Notes under the pieces: generated by a model
The model's input: only the letters and a program-made list of their open reading frames with translations
Database searches by the model: none
What the model was told of the DNA's origin: nothing
Shown: positions 1 to 7,358 of the stretch, piece by piece
Numbering within the stretch: the first letter of the stretch is position 1
Layout: every line of letters starts with the position of its first letter
Source of the DNA: Micromonosporaceae bacterium KJ-029
GTDB taxonomy: Bacteria > Actinomycetota > Actinomycetes > Mycobacteriales > Micromonosporaceae
Direction: 5' to 3'
DNA: 42,441 nucleotides
Assembly (NCBI GenBank): GCA_005402585.1
Contig: BIFP01000045.1
Span: 1-42,441, forward strand
Program-made: the position numbers and the translations under genes

Positions 1-254
1 ACCTCCCACAGCCTCATACGTTGGGAGACAGCCTGCCTGACGGGACTTCAGAACCGACGGATTACACGATCAACGTTCAAAGACGCGGCACTAGCTCGCG
101 TCGGTCGTAGCACCGGACGGCGGCGGGGCATCCTCATCTGGCCGACCGCGCATCGTCCATCGGCGGCTTCGTCGCGCTCCGTGCGCTAGTAGTTCGACGG
201 CTGGCGCCCCCGACAACCCAGTCGCCTTCGCCGGACTTACGAGCGGTTTGGATT
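1..254. other. no gene seen at left edge
   Basis: No convincing coding frame, RNA gene or hairpin terminator is visible. The short open frames here lack recognisable protein features. The stretch may be the downstream region of the gene at 255-653 and of something beyond the window edge. Confidence 0.5.
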
Positions 255-653
255 TCAGCGCCTCTTCTGGAGTGCTCGGATGACGTCCTGCCGCAGACGC
301 ACCGCTTCTTCGTCCCGGTCACACAGCAGCAGGACCTTGAACGGGACGACCTTCCCCTCCGGTTGCCCGAGAGGGCTGGCCCAGTGGTGAACTGCCTGGG
401 CAAGGATACGGAAGAGTGTGTGCCGGTCCTGGGAGCTGTCCGGCAGCAGCGCGGCCAACTCCACCAGCGAACCACGCGAGCAGACGATGAGCGGTTCCCT
501 GGAGCGATGCCACGCTTCGTCCGTCATCCTGTCCACCTCGATCGACGTCCTCCACAGCAACTGCGGCATCATGCGACCATGCGCGGCGATGTGAGCCAGC
601 TGGAGCAGATCCGGGGTGTCTGCGCCAGGCCCCGCCTCATGAATGAAGCCCAT
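255..653 (-). CDS. hypothetical protein, divergent from the MarR gene
   Basis: About 132 residues of soluble, charged protein that I do not recognise. It has a hydrophobic stretch VVPFKVLLLCDRDEEAVRLR near the C-terminus and no signal peptide or membrane segment. The frame can also start at 680 (ATG), but that start lies inside the palindromic operator of the divergent MarR gene and has no ribosome-binding site, so the internal ATG at 653 is preferred. The divergent arrangement with the regulator at 700 suggests shared control by the operator at 662-698. Function unknown; GC-rich third positions make it a likely real gene. Confidence 0.5.
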   Translation of the reverse strand: MGFIHEAGPGADTPDLLQLAHIAAHGRMMPQLLWRTSIEVDRMTDEAWHRSREPLIVCSRGSLVELAALLPDSSQDRHTLFRILAQAVHHWASPLGQPEGKVVPFKVLLLCDRDEEAVRLRQDVIRALQKRR

Positions 654-661
654 CTCGAAAT

Positions 662-698
662 GGTTGTATCGCCGAACCATATAGTTGTATGGTCGAAC
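662..698. promoter_or_regulatory. MarR-type operator between divergent genes
   Basis: A perfect 6-bp inverted repeat ACCATA-N6-TATGGT spans 676-693. It is overlaid on a 16-bp imperfect direct repeat (GGTTGTATCGCCGAAC at 662 and AGTTGTATGGTCGAAC at 683) with a 21-bp period, two helical turns. The site ends just before the ATG of the MarR gene at 700, so binding would block transcription start. No Shine-Dalgarno sequence precedes the ATG, which suggests a leaderless transcript. Autoregulation by the adjacent MarR protein is inferred from the usual behaviour of the family. Confidence 0.6.
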
Positions 699-699
699 G

Positions 700-1179
700 A
701 TGTCGGATGATGATCTCGATCAGGCATTGCTGTTGCAGGGCCGAATCAGCGCGTTCGTGCGCGCGTTCGGGCTGCACCAGCCGGACCGCACCCCGTGCGG
801 GCAACCGGTGCCGGCCTCGGAAGCCCACGCGGTGGGCGAGCTGGACCGCGAGGGGCCGCTGACGCAGACCGAGCTGGCCAAGCGGCTGCGGTTGGAGAAG
901 AGCACGGTCAGCCGTCTGGTGACCCAGTTGACCAGTCGGGGCTGGGTGCGACGCACCGAACGCGACGGTGACGCCCGACTGGTGTGGCTGGAGCTGACCC
1001 CGGAAGGCAGCCGCGCCGCTGGCGAGCTGGCTGTGGCGCGCGCGGCCCGGTTCGCGGACCTGCTGCGCAACATCCCGGCCGAGCAGCGCCCGGCGGTCAT
1101 CGACGCGCTCACCACACTGGTCGACGCCGCCACCGCGCAGCCGACATCGGTAGGCGTGGGCGGCTCGACCCATGGGTGA
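700..1179 (+). CDS. MarR-family transcriptional regulator
   Basis: A 159-residue protein with the MarR winged helix-turn-helix. The helices around TQTELAKRLRLEKSTVSRLV (roughly residues 55-75) form the recognition unit. The wing follows with DARLVWLELTPEG, and the flanking helices provide the dimer interface. MarR proteins usually repress their own operon and release DNA on binding a small aromatic ligand or on oxidation. The ATG at 700 is chosen over an upstream TTG at 685, which lies inside the operator. It overlaps the downstream methyltransferase by 8 bp and so heads a three-gene operon (700-2181). The ligand cannot be predicted. Length and domain layout are complete. Confidence 0.9.
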   Translation: MSDDDLDQALLLQGRISAFVRAFGLHQPDRTPCGQPVPASEAHAVGELDREGPLTQTELAKRLRLEKSTVSRLVTQLTSRGWVRRTERDGDARLVWLELTPEGSRAAGELAVARAARFADLLRNIPAEQRPAVIDALTTLVDAATAQPTSVGVGGSTHG

Positions 1180-1789
1180 GCATCAGGTTGTGCCCGTCGC
1201 CGCAGATCCCGCAGCTCGGCTGCGCGACGAGGTGTCCGCATTCTTCGACCCGGACCGGTGGCGTACGCCGTTGCCGGATTTAGAGCACAGTGGTTACGCC
1301 CTGATCGAACAGGTCCGCAGCTGGCAGCCCCGGTTCGTGATCGACGTGGGCTGCGGCGACAACCTGTTCAAAGGCAAGATCGATAACTTGATCGGGATCG
1401 ATTTGGTCAACCCGGCCGCCGATCTGGTCTGTGACCTGCTCGACGCGCCGATCCGCCCCGGAACCGTCGATGTGGTCCTCGCCTTGGGCTGCGTCAACTT
1501 CGGCAGCCAGGAGGTCATCGAGCAGCAGCTGCGATGCGTCGCCTCGTGGCTGACCCCGCACGGGCGGATCGTGATGCGGGCCAACCCGGGCCTGCCCACC
1601 GGACCCGGACTGGCGTTCTTCGAATGGTCGCCGACCAACGTCGACCCGATCGGCGCCGCCGCCGGACTGCTTCGCGATGGCCCAATCCGCTACGACACCT
1701 ACCGCAACAGTCGCGGTAGCGACGAACCCCGCCTGGTCTGGCAGTACCGACCGGCCGCACTGCCCACCACTCCGGCGGCCACCCCGTGA
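1172..1789 (+). CDS. class I SAM-dependent methyltransferase
   Basis: A 205-residue Rossmann-fold methyltransferase. Motif I is VIDVGCGDN (about residues 56-64). The acidic residue at the end of strand 2 is in LIGIDL, a motif like VDVVLALGCVNFG follows, and LTPHGRIVMRAN is the later core strand. The fold binds S-adenosylmethionine; the substrate is not predictable. The protein is short, without an obvious extra substrate domain, so the acceptor could be a small molecule. The ATG at 1172 overlaps the end of the MarR gene by 8 bp, and the stop overlaps the next GTG by 4 bp, so translation of the three genes is likely coupled. In this context it may modify or export-couple whatever ligand the MarR protein senses; this is inference. 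Confidence 0.85.
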   Translation: MGEHQVVPVAADPAARLRDEVSAFFDPDRWRTPLPDLEHSGYALIEQVRSWQPRFVIDVGCGDNLFKGKIDNLIGIDLVNPAADLVCDLLDAPIRPGTVDVVLALGCVNFGSQEVIEQQLRCVASWLTPHGRIVMRANPGLPTGPGLAFFEWSPTNVDPIGAAAGLLRDGPIRYDTYRNSRGSDEPRLVWQYRPAALPTTPAATP

Positions 1790-2181
1790 CGCGCTCGCCT
1801 GCCCTCGATGCCGAGGCGCCCCGTCGTCGCGGCGGCCGGTGGAGCCTCGGCGTGGTTCTCGGCACTGCCATGGGCCTGATTCCGCACCTGCTGCACCACA
1901 TCGGCCTCCTGGCCGGCACGGCATTGCTGGCCGGGATTGGCGGCACCGTGCTGTTCGGCGTGCTCGGCCTAGCCGCGATGCTGCCCATGCTGCTGCGACT
2001 GCGCCGCCGGTTCGGCACCTGGTGGGCGCCCGGCCTCGCCGTGGTCGTGTTCGCCGCCATGTTCGCCGTGTCGACCTTTCTGCTCGGTCCTGCACTACGA
2101 ACCGCCGTGGACCACCCGTCCGAGCCCGGCCCGGTCCCCTCCGCACCAGCCGGCGACCAACACACCCGCCACCACGGCTGA
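1786..2181 (+). CDS. small integral membrane protein, operon partner
   Basis: A 131-residue protein with three hydrophobic segments: around SLGVVLGTAMGLIPHLLHHIG, around LLAGIGGTVLFGVLGLAAML, and WAPGLAVVVFAAMFAVSTFLL. A basic patch RLRRRF lies between the second and third. The C-terminal tail is proline-rich and ends in histidines (HTRHHG). Histidines in the first segment (IPHLLHH) could bind a metal or haem, but no known motif is complete. Its GTG start overlaps the methyltransferase stop by 4 bp (GTGA), so it is the last gene of the MarR operon. I do not recognise the family. Confidence 0.75.
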   Translation: MTRSPALDAEAPRRRGGRWSLGVVLGTAMGLIPHLLHHIGLLAGTALLAGIGGTVLFGVLGLAAMLPMLLRLRRRFGTWWAPGLAVVVFAAMFAVSTFLLGPALRTAVDHPSEPGPVPSAPAGDQHTRHHG

Positions 2182-2250
2182 TTCGCTTGCTGCACTCGAA
2201 CGGGACGCCCTGGGACTTCCGCTACAAGAAGGATCGGTAGAAGGTCAGGA

Positions 2251-3579
2251 ATGTCTGCCCAGCATGACCGTTACTCGATTCGGCCGGGGCGGGCCTCCGA
2301 CGCCGCCGACCTCGCTCAACTGCACGCATCGGTCCAGCTTCAGGCGGTGACCGGCGGACAACCGCACCCCGGCATCGCAGCCTGGGTCGAGGACCTGCTC
2401 GACGGGCATCCCTCGGTCGTACCCGCCGACTTCCTCGTCGCCGAGGAGTCGACCACCGGCCGCCCGGTGGCCAGCCTCGTCGGACTGCGGCAGGACTGGA
2501 GCCTGGCCGGGGTTCGGCTGCCGGTAGCCCAGATCGAGCTGGTCGGCACCGCGCCGGAGCACCGCGGGAACCGGCTCACCGAACGGCTGTTCGCCACGCT
2601 GCACCAACGGTACGCAGCCGGCCGGGTGCCGCTCCAGGTGATCGAGGGGATCCCATACTTCTACCGGCGGCTCGGCTACGACTACGCCCTGGCCAACGAC
2701 GGCGGCGCAACGGTACCCGCCGCCGCGCTGCCAGCCACCGAGCAGGACCGGCCCGACGACGTCGGCGGCCTGACGGTGCGCCCGGCCACCATCGCCGACG
2801 CGGAGGCCCTCGCCGACATCGACCACTGCCTCGCCGACGGCGCCACCCTGACCTGTCTCAGGGATGCGGCGCAGTGGCGGTATGAGATCGTTGGGCGCCG
2901 GCCGGCGAACCTCTCCCGGCGGGTCGTCGCGGTCTTGGAGCACGGCACCGACGTACGCGGCTACCTGGTTCATGGTGCCCGGCTCTCCGCCGCAGGCGAA
3001 CTGATGGTCTTCGCTGCCGCCTGCAAGCGACCGGCCGACTGGCCACAGGCCGCCGCCATGCACGCACACCTCGGCCACATCGGCCGCCAGTACGAGGCGT
3101 TGGCGGGTCAGCCGTTCAGTGCGGTTCGCCCCATCCTCGGCCCGGACCACCCGCTGGTCCGGCTCGCACCGCCCGGCGTGCCGAGACGACCAAGAGGCTG
3201 GTACGTCCGCACCAGCGACCCGGCGGACCTGATCGCCCGGCTACAACCGCTGCTGCGGGCTCGCTGGCACACCGCCGACCTGCGATGGCCCGAACCCGCC
3301 CTGATAATCAGCCTGTACGGCCGCGCCGCCCGCCTGGAGTTCACCAACGGCGAACTGACAGCAGCGACCGTCATGCGAGACACCGTCAGCCCGTCCACCG
3401 ACCCCCGCACTCACGCCGCCATCCCGCCCGGCGCGCTGCTCCAACTGGCCCTCGGCCACCGCACCCTGCCCGAAGTACTACACGCCTGGCCGGACTGCCT
3501 TCTGCGCGACCGCGCCACTGAACACTTCCTGACGGCGGCATTCCCCCGGGTACCAGTCCAGGTCTGGCCCCGCAACTGA
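2251..3579 (+). CDS. GNAT acetyltransferase with Eis-like two-domain layout
   Basis: A 442-residue protein. The N-terminal GNAT domain (about residues 8-140) has the acetyl-CoA binding loop in ELVGTAPEHRGNRLTERL and the later YFYRRLGYDY strand that closes the active site. A second GNAT-like repeat starts near residue 172 (LTVRPATIADAEALA). The C-terminal ~130 residues, WYVRTSDPADL onward with LEFTNGELTA, look like the sterol-carrier-like domain found in Eis-type aminoglycoside or protein acetyltransferases. A ribosome-binding site (AGAAGG) precedes the ATG. The 69-bp gap after the MarR operon suggests a separate unit. Substrate unknown; an aminoglycoside or peptide amine is possible by analogy only. 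Confidence 0.8.
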   Translation: MSAQHDRYSIRPGRASDAADLAQLHASVQLQAVTGGQPHPGIAAWVEDLLDGHPSVVPADFLVAEESTTGRPVASLVGLRQDWSLAGVRLPVAQIELVGTAPEHRGNRLTERLFATLHQRYAAGRVPLQVIEGIPYFYRRLGYDYALANDGGATVPAAALPATEQDRPDDVGGLTVRPATIADAEALADIDHCLADGATLTCLRDAAQWRYEIVGRRPANLSRRVVAVLEHGTDVRGYLVHGARLSAAGELMVFAAACKRPADWPQAAAMHAHLGHIGRQYEALAGQPFSAVRPILGPDHPLVRLAPPGVPRRPRGWYVRTSDPADLIARLQPLLRARWHTADLRWPEPALIISLYGRAARLEFTNGELTAATVMRDTVSPSTDPRTHAAIPPGALLQLALGHRTLPEVLHAWPDCLLRDRATEHFLTAAFPRVPVQVWPRN

Positions 3580-3717
3580 CCCTGGCGCGAACCCACAATC
3601 ATGTGAGTCGGAGAGCGTCTGGCGCAGAATCGGTGACTGCCGGCTGCGTGTTTCCAGATGCCGACGACGGTGACGTTCGTACAAGTCGCCGCCGCCCTAC
3701 CAGCGACTCCGCTGGGA

Positions 3718-4110
3718 CCAACGGTCGCCGAATGCGACGCGAAACTCGACCGCTACCGAGCGGCACTGGACGCAGGCGCCGACCCGGCCGTCGTCGCCGG
3801 CTGGATAGCCGAAACCCAGGCCGAACGGCTCCGCGCCGAGCAACATCAGCCGACAGCAACCACGGCCAAGACCCCAGACAAGGCCAGCCACCTCACCGAG
3901 GAAGAACTCATCGCCATCATCGACGAACTCGGCGACCTGGTCACCGCACTACGAGACGCCGACCCCGAACACAAACTGGAGGTCTACCGCAACGTCGGCC
4001 TACACCTGACCTACAACCCGGAAACACAAACGGTGCGGGCAAGTGTTGACCTTGCCGCGCACCGTTGGGATTCAGTTTGTGTCCGAGGGGCAACACAAAC
4101 CAAAACCCAA
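3718..4110 (+). pseudogene. serine recombinase C-terminal fragment (copy 1)
   Basis: The frame LDRYRAALDAGADPAVVAGW...HKLEVYRNVGLHLTYNPET matches, segment by segment, the C-terminal coiled region of the larger serine-recombinase fragment at 11756-12565 (LDRYRAALDSGTDPTIVSRW and LIYRELGLTLTYRPT). The catalytic N-terminal resolvase domain and the zinc-ribbon domain are absent. The 5' side is preceded by unrelated sequence from about 3600. The 3' side runs to the IS3 left end at 4132. It is a relic of a large serine integrase, and the two relics show that at least two such elements passed through this locus. Confidence 0.75.
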
Positions 4111-4131
4111 CCGGGTCCTGGGCTGCCCCGC

Positions 4132-4143
4132 GTTTTCCGGACA
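4132..4143 (+). repeat. IS3 left terminal inverted repeat
   Basis: GTTTTCCGGACA, a perfect 12-bp inverted match to 7347-7358. It lies 18 bp beyond the orfB stop codon. The recombinase relic ends just outside it. Confidence 0.75.
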
Positions 4144-4161
4144 AGCTCGTTTGGGGTTAAT

Positions 4162-5070
4162 TCATGCGGCGAGCTGCCGGTCCTCGAACTCGTGACGGAC
4201 CTGTCGGGGCGTCTTATAGTCGAGTTCTGAGTGGCGTCTGCGGGAATTGTAGCGGAGTTCGATGTATCTGGCAATGTCGCGGCGTGCGTGTTCTCGGGTG
4301 GGGTAGGCGGTGCGATGGACCCGCTCGTTCTTGAGTGTCGCGAAGAACGATTCGGCCAGTGCGTTGTCGTAGCAGATGCCGGTGCGGCCCACCGACTGGC
4401 GGATCCCGAGTTTCTTCAGTGCGATGCCGAAGTCGGTGGAGGTGTAATTGCTGCCCCGGTCGGAATGAAAGATCACACCCTTGGTGAGGTGATGATTGGC
4501 GGCGGCCATGCCGATCGCTTCTTCGATCAGCGGGGTGCGGTAGTGGTCGTCCATTGCCCAGCCGATGACTTCCCGGGTGTGACAGTCGATCACGGTCGCT
4601 AAGTACAGCCAGCCCTGCCAGGTGGGGATATAGGTGATATCGCCGACGAGTTTCTGCCCCGGCGCGTCGGCGGTGAAGTCGCGGCCGACCAGATCAGGGA
4701 TGTGGTGCGGCGTGTCGTCGGCTGCGGTGAGGCTGTGCCGCCAGGGCCGCGGCTGGCAAGGCTGCAGGCCGAGTTCCCGCATCAGCGAACGGACCAGCTC
4801 GGGGCCGCAGGCCACACCGTGGTCGGCCAGGTCGGCGTGGAGGCGCCGATAGCCGTACGTGCCGTCGGATTCATCGAAGAAATGGATGGCGAGTCTTTTC
4901 AGTTCTTCGCGTCGGCGGGCGGTGGCGGATTCGGGCTTGTTCCGCCAGTCGTAGTATCCAGATCGGGACACGCCGGTCCACGTGCACATCTGCACAATCG
5001 ACGGCGCCAGGTTGTCGTTCTGCCGTGAGGTCGCGTACTCGGCGTCGATGAACTCGAACGTGTCGCTCAC
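4162..5070 (-). CDS. IS3-family transposase OrfB (DDE integrase core)
   Basis: A 302-residue retroviral-integrase-type transposase. An N-terminal helical region with SRSGYYDWRNKPES precedes an HTH_21-like segment, KRLAIHFFDESDGTYGYRRL. The DDE core has D in VGDITYIPTW, D in FHSDRGSNYTS and E in DNALAESFFATLKNE, all in place. The C-terminus, YNSRRRHSELDYKTP, is typical of IS3. The GTG start at 5070 overlaps the OrfA stop (GTGA), so after intron removal OrfB could be translated by coupling or by fusion through the slippery site. Length is normal and the frame is open, so the protein is probably still functional if the intron splices. Confidence 0.93.
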   Translation of the reverse strand: MSDTFEFIDAEYATSRQNDNLAPSIVQMCTWTGVSRSGYYDWRNKPESATARRREELKRLAIHFFDESDGTYGYRRLHADLADHGVACGPELVRSLMRELGLQPCQPRPWRHSLTAADDTPHHIPDLVGRDFTADAPGQKLVGDITYIPTWQGWLYLATVIDCHTREVIGWAMDDHYRTPLIEEAIGMAAANHHLTKGVIFHSDRGSNYTSTDFGIALKKLGIRQSVGRTGICYDNALAESFFATLKNERVHRTAYPTREHARRDIARYIELRYNSRRRHSELDYKTPRQVRHEFEDRQLAA

Positions 5071-5098
5071 CGAGGATCCCGGGCGAAGTACGCTGCGG

Positions 5099-5172
5099 GT
5101 CGGGTCGCCCGGGGGAGTCTCACCCCCGGGCTCCCACAGATCCCGGCGTGACAGTCTCCCGTCACCGGGCTC
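5099..5172 (-). ncRNA. group II intron domains V and VI
   Basis: Domain V occupies 5139-5172, 34 nt: GAGCCCGG, a TGAC/GTCA upper stem with a purine loop, the CG bulge, and CCGGGATC closing the lower stem. This is the canonical size and shape of the catalytic domain. Domain VI follows as a GCCCGGGGG/CCCCCGGGC hairpin with loop TGAGA.T carrying candidate branch-point adenosines. The intron then ends in AC. The domain starts 12 nt after the maturase stop codon. Confidence 0.85.
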
Positions 5173-5184
5173 CTATCATCCTGA

Positions 5185-6438
5185 TCACCAGATCGAGTGG
5201 ACCCATTTCCAGTGGGCGAAGAACAGCGGATACGCCTTGGTGATCTGCTTCCACCGCCGATGGAACTTGTTGAAGGTCTTCAGCCGTCGAAACTTCTTCC
5301 GGACCCAGCGCATCAGGTAGTAGTTGATGCGCCGCAGGAGGGGATACAGTTCGGTTTTGTAGAACGCTCCATAGTACTGCATCCAGCCACGCACGATCGG
5401 ATTGATCCAACGTGCGAACTCGGCGAAGGTGTAGCCGATGTGCATGTGGAGCCGCCAGGAGCGGACTTCCGCACTCATCTTCTTGAGGGCGTCCTTGCTG
5501 ACCGCAGGCAGGAACGAGGTGAAGATCTCCCCGTTTCTGTCCCGGGCTGCGCGGCGCTGGAACGTGAAGCCGAGGAAGGTGAACGACGTCGCCACGAGAT
5601 CGTCGCGGCGTCGCTCTTTTCCGCAGTACACGATCCGCGTCTTGGCCGGGTGCAGTTGCAGCCCGACCTCCTCCATCCTGTCCCCGACCGCCCGCAGAAC
5701 TTCACGGGCACGACGCTCGGAGCCGCAGTGGATAACCGCGTCGTCGGCGTAGCGTTCGAACTGGACGTCCCGAAAATTGCGGGTGAGCCACTGGTCGAAC
5801 GCGTAGTGCAGGAACAGATTCGCCAGCACAGGCGAGACCGCTGACCCCTGTGGGGTGCCTCGGTCTCGCTGCCGCAAGGTGCCGTCGGGCAGTTGCAGCG
5901 GCGCGGCAAGCCACCGCTTCACATACAAAACTACCCATGCGGCATCGGTGCGAGCTTCCACCGCCTTGACGACGAGGTCCCAGCGGACGCTGTCAAAGAA
6001 CTTCGAGACATCGAGGTCGATGACCCAGTCCTTGTCCCAGCACCGCCGTCGGCATGCCGCGACCGCGTCCAGAGCCGACCTTCCAGGCCGGTAGCCGAAG
6101 GAGTCCGGATGGAACACTGGTTCTACCCGCTTCTCCAGATGCACGGCTACCACCGTCTGCGCGATCCTGTCAGCGACCGTCGGAACGCCGAGTAGGCGAA
6201 CCCCTCCGCCATGCGGCTTCGGGATTTCCACACCCTTCACCGGAGGCGGGAAGTAACTACCCGAGGACATCCGATTCCAGATCTTGTAAAGGTTTCCCTT
6301 CAGATCCTTCTCGAACTCCTCGATCGTGCAGCCATCCACCCCCGGAGCACCCTTGTTGGCTTTGACCTTCAGGTACGCCTGCCAAACGTCCCGTTTCGAA
6401 ATGTCAAACGGCTTGATCTGTGACTTCAGCTCGCTCAC
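5185..6438 (-). CDS. ltrA: group II intron reverse transcriptase/maturase
   Basis: A 417-residue intron-encoded protein. The RT domain holds VIDLDVSKFFDS (residues 139-150), GTPQGSAVSPVLANL (194-208) and the catalytic FERYADDAV (YADD at 230-233). The maturase X domain follows, with FAEFARWINPIVRGWMQYYG and the RWVRKKFRRLK helix. The protein ends in HWKWVHSIW. There is no H-N-H endonuclease domain, so target priming would rely on other means, as in endonuclease-lacking intron classes. The GTG at 6438 is chosen because GGAGGA stands 5 nt upstream; the open frame extends further upstream without such a site. It assists intron splicing and reverse splicing into DNA. Confidence 0.93.
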   Translation of the reverse strand: MSELKSQIKPFDISKRDVWQAYLKVKANKGAPGVDGCTIEEFEKDLKGNLYKIWNRMSSGSYFPPPVKGVEIPKPHGGGVRLLGVPTVADRIAQTVVAVHLEKRVEPVFHPDSFGYRPGRSALDAVAACRRRCWDKDWVIDLDVSKFFDSVRWDLVVKAVEARTDAAWVVLYVKRWLAAPLQLPDGTLRQRDRGTPQGSAVSPVLANLFLHYAFDQWLTRNFRDVQFERYADDAVIHCGSERRAREVLRAVGDRMEEVGLQLHPAKTRIVYCGKERRRDDLVATSFTFLGFTFQRRAARDRNGEIFTSFLPAVSKDALKKMSAEVRSWRLHMHIGYTFAEFARWINPIVRGWMQYYGAFYKTELYPLLRRINYYLMRWVRKKFRRLKTFNKFHRRWKQITKAYPLFFAHWKWVHSIW

Positions 6439-7046
6439 GCAGCTCCTCCCAGGATTCCTGGTTGACCGAACAAACGAACCACGGACGATCCGGCCCCTTC
6501 GCTCCACCCCCACCGCGCCCAGCAGGAGCTTCACCGCTACTACGAACCGGTCCGCCAACACACTCCGCATCGGTACTCAATTCCTCGCGGGTTGTCCGCT
6601 TGGAAGGCTCCCTTTCACAACCCCGCACCCGACAAGAGCACAGGTTGAAGCATCGGAGTATGTCTTCCCACGTTCCGCACGGCAGCAGCAGACCAGGCTC
6701 ACGTCGCCTCCACGCCGGGCACCGCCTGGCCAGTAAACGGGTTTCCGCCAGACTCATCCCGGGCCAAAAAGTAACACCCGGTTTTGACGCCATTTCATCA
6801 ATAACGACGCGTCAACAGCGATCCTCACTTGAGGACTGCGCTCCGTCTTCCTGATCCCCACCTGACGCCTCATGGACGCCTTTTCCACAGTCGCTCACCA
6901 CGGTCGCGTCACCGCTCCCGCAGCATGTGGCGGTTTGAAGCCTCCCCCCGCAGGGCGGCTCCGAAGGGCCCAAGTCCTTCATCTGCCATGCAGCACCGCG
7001 CTCAGCTACCAACTACCTCAAGCAGCCTCCCGCGTTCGTGGCACAC

Positions 7047-7053
7047 CTTTTTT
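7047..7053 (-). promoter_or_regulatory. A6G slippery heptamer of IS3 orfA
   Basis: AAAAAAG is read CTG-AAA-AAA-G on the minus strand. A6G is the classic -1 frameshift signal of IS3-type orfA/orfB fusions. The intron begins at the very next base, so only spliced RNA has the downstream context. Use as an active shift site is inferred from the family. Confidence 0.55.
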
Positions 7054-7305
7054 CAGGAACTCGTTCTCCATGCGCAACTCCCGCGCTTCGCGTTCGAGTT
7101 GCCGTAGCCGTTCCCGCTCGCTGACGGTCAGGGCCGGCTCGTCGCCGGCGTGTTCACGTCGGTACGCGGCCACCCAATTTCCGAGGGTGCCGTCTCCGAT
7201 CCCGAGTTCACGAGCGACCGCGGCGATCGGCCGCGATCCCTCGATCACCATCTTCACCGCTTCTTCCCGGAATTGCGGGGAGAAAGTTCTCTTCGCGCGT
7301 GGCAC
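7047..7305 (-). CDS. IS3 OrfA, first exon (intron-interrupted)
   Basis: Start GTG at 7305, with GAGAGGA about 5-11 nt upstream. The HTH_Tnp_1 domain reads RTFSPQFREEAVKMVIEGSR, then IAAVARELGIGDGTLGNWVAAYRRE. A leucine-zipper-like region EREARELRMENEFLKK mediates contact with OrfB in IS3 elements. The intron breaks the frame after LKK. The second exon is 5067-5098, coding A-A-A-Y-F-A-R-D-P-R-stop (the first alanine is split by the junction). Without splicing the frame runs only nine more codons to a stop at 7018, giving a nearly full-length but OrfB-uncoupled OrfA. Confidence 0.88.
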
Positions 7306-7346
7306 CTGTTTTCCTCTCCAGATCAACCAATTCTACTTGGTCGGCC

Positions 7347-7358
7347 TGTCCGGAAAAC
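7347..7358 (-). repeat. IS3 right terminal inverted repeat
   Basis: TGTCCGGAAAAC on the plus strand, a perfect 12-bp partner of the left end at 4132. It lies about 40 bp upstream of the orfA start. The reading frame of the neighbouring IS110 transposase runs into it, so that gene has lost its own 3' end. Confidence 0.75.

Larger units (their letters stand above)
5099..7046 (-). mobile_element. group II intron inserted in IS3 orfA
   Basis: On the minus strand the intron starts GTGTGCC (7046 downward), the usual GUGYG 5' end, and finishes CGACCCGAC (5099). A 34-nt domain V (5139-5172) and a domain VI hairpin (5099-5138) precede the 3' end. The reverse transcriptase/maturase is encoded inside at 5185-6438. 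The 5' ~600 nt (6440-7046) should hold domains I-III; I did not fold them. Exon junctions are exact: LKK-A-A-A-Y-F-A-R-D-P-R-stop is recreated when the flanks are joined. All parts needed for splicing and retrohoming appear present, so the intron may be active. Confidence 0.9.
4132..7358 (-). mobile_element. IS3-family element interrupted by a group II intron
   Basis: Terminal inverted repeats GTTTTCCGGACA (4132-4143) and its complement TGTCCGGAAAAC (7347-7358) bracket orfA and orfB of an IS3-type element on the minus strand. Removing the 1948-bp intron (5099-7046) leaves about 1279 bp, the normal IS3 size. Rejoining the exons restores orfA through its last codons and its overlap with orfB. 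No matching 3-bp target duplication is visible: the flank is CGC on the left and CCA on the right, so one side may have been rearranged after insertion. The right side abuts the 3' end of the IS110 transposase at 7359-8509. Confidence 0.88.

Noticed and set aside
1677..2240. Plus-strand frame overlapping the methyltransferase and membrane protein
   Set aside because: Arg/Pro-rich composition typical of an off-frame reading in GC-rich DNA.
2245..3150. Long minus-strand frame opposite the Eis-like gene
   Set aside because: Shadow of the acetyltransferase gene, with no independent protein features.
5197..5844. Long plus-strand open frames opposite the intron RT
   Set aside because: They are antisense shadows of a strongly coding, GC-rich gene and contain no family motif.
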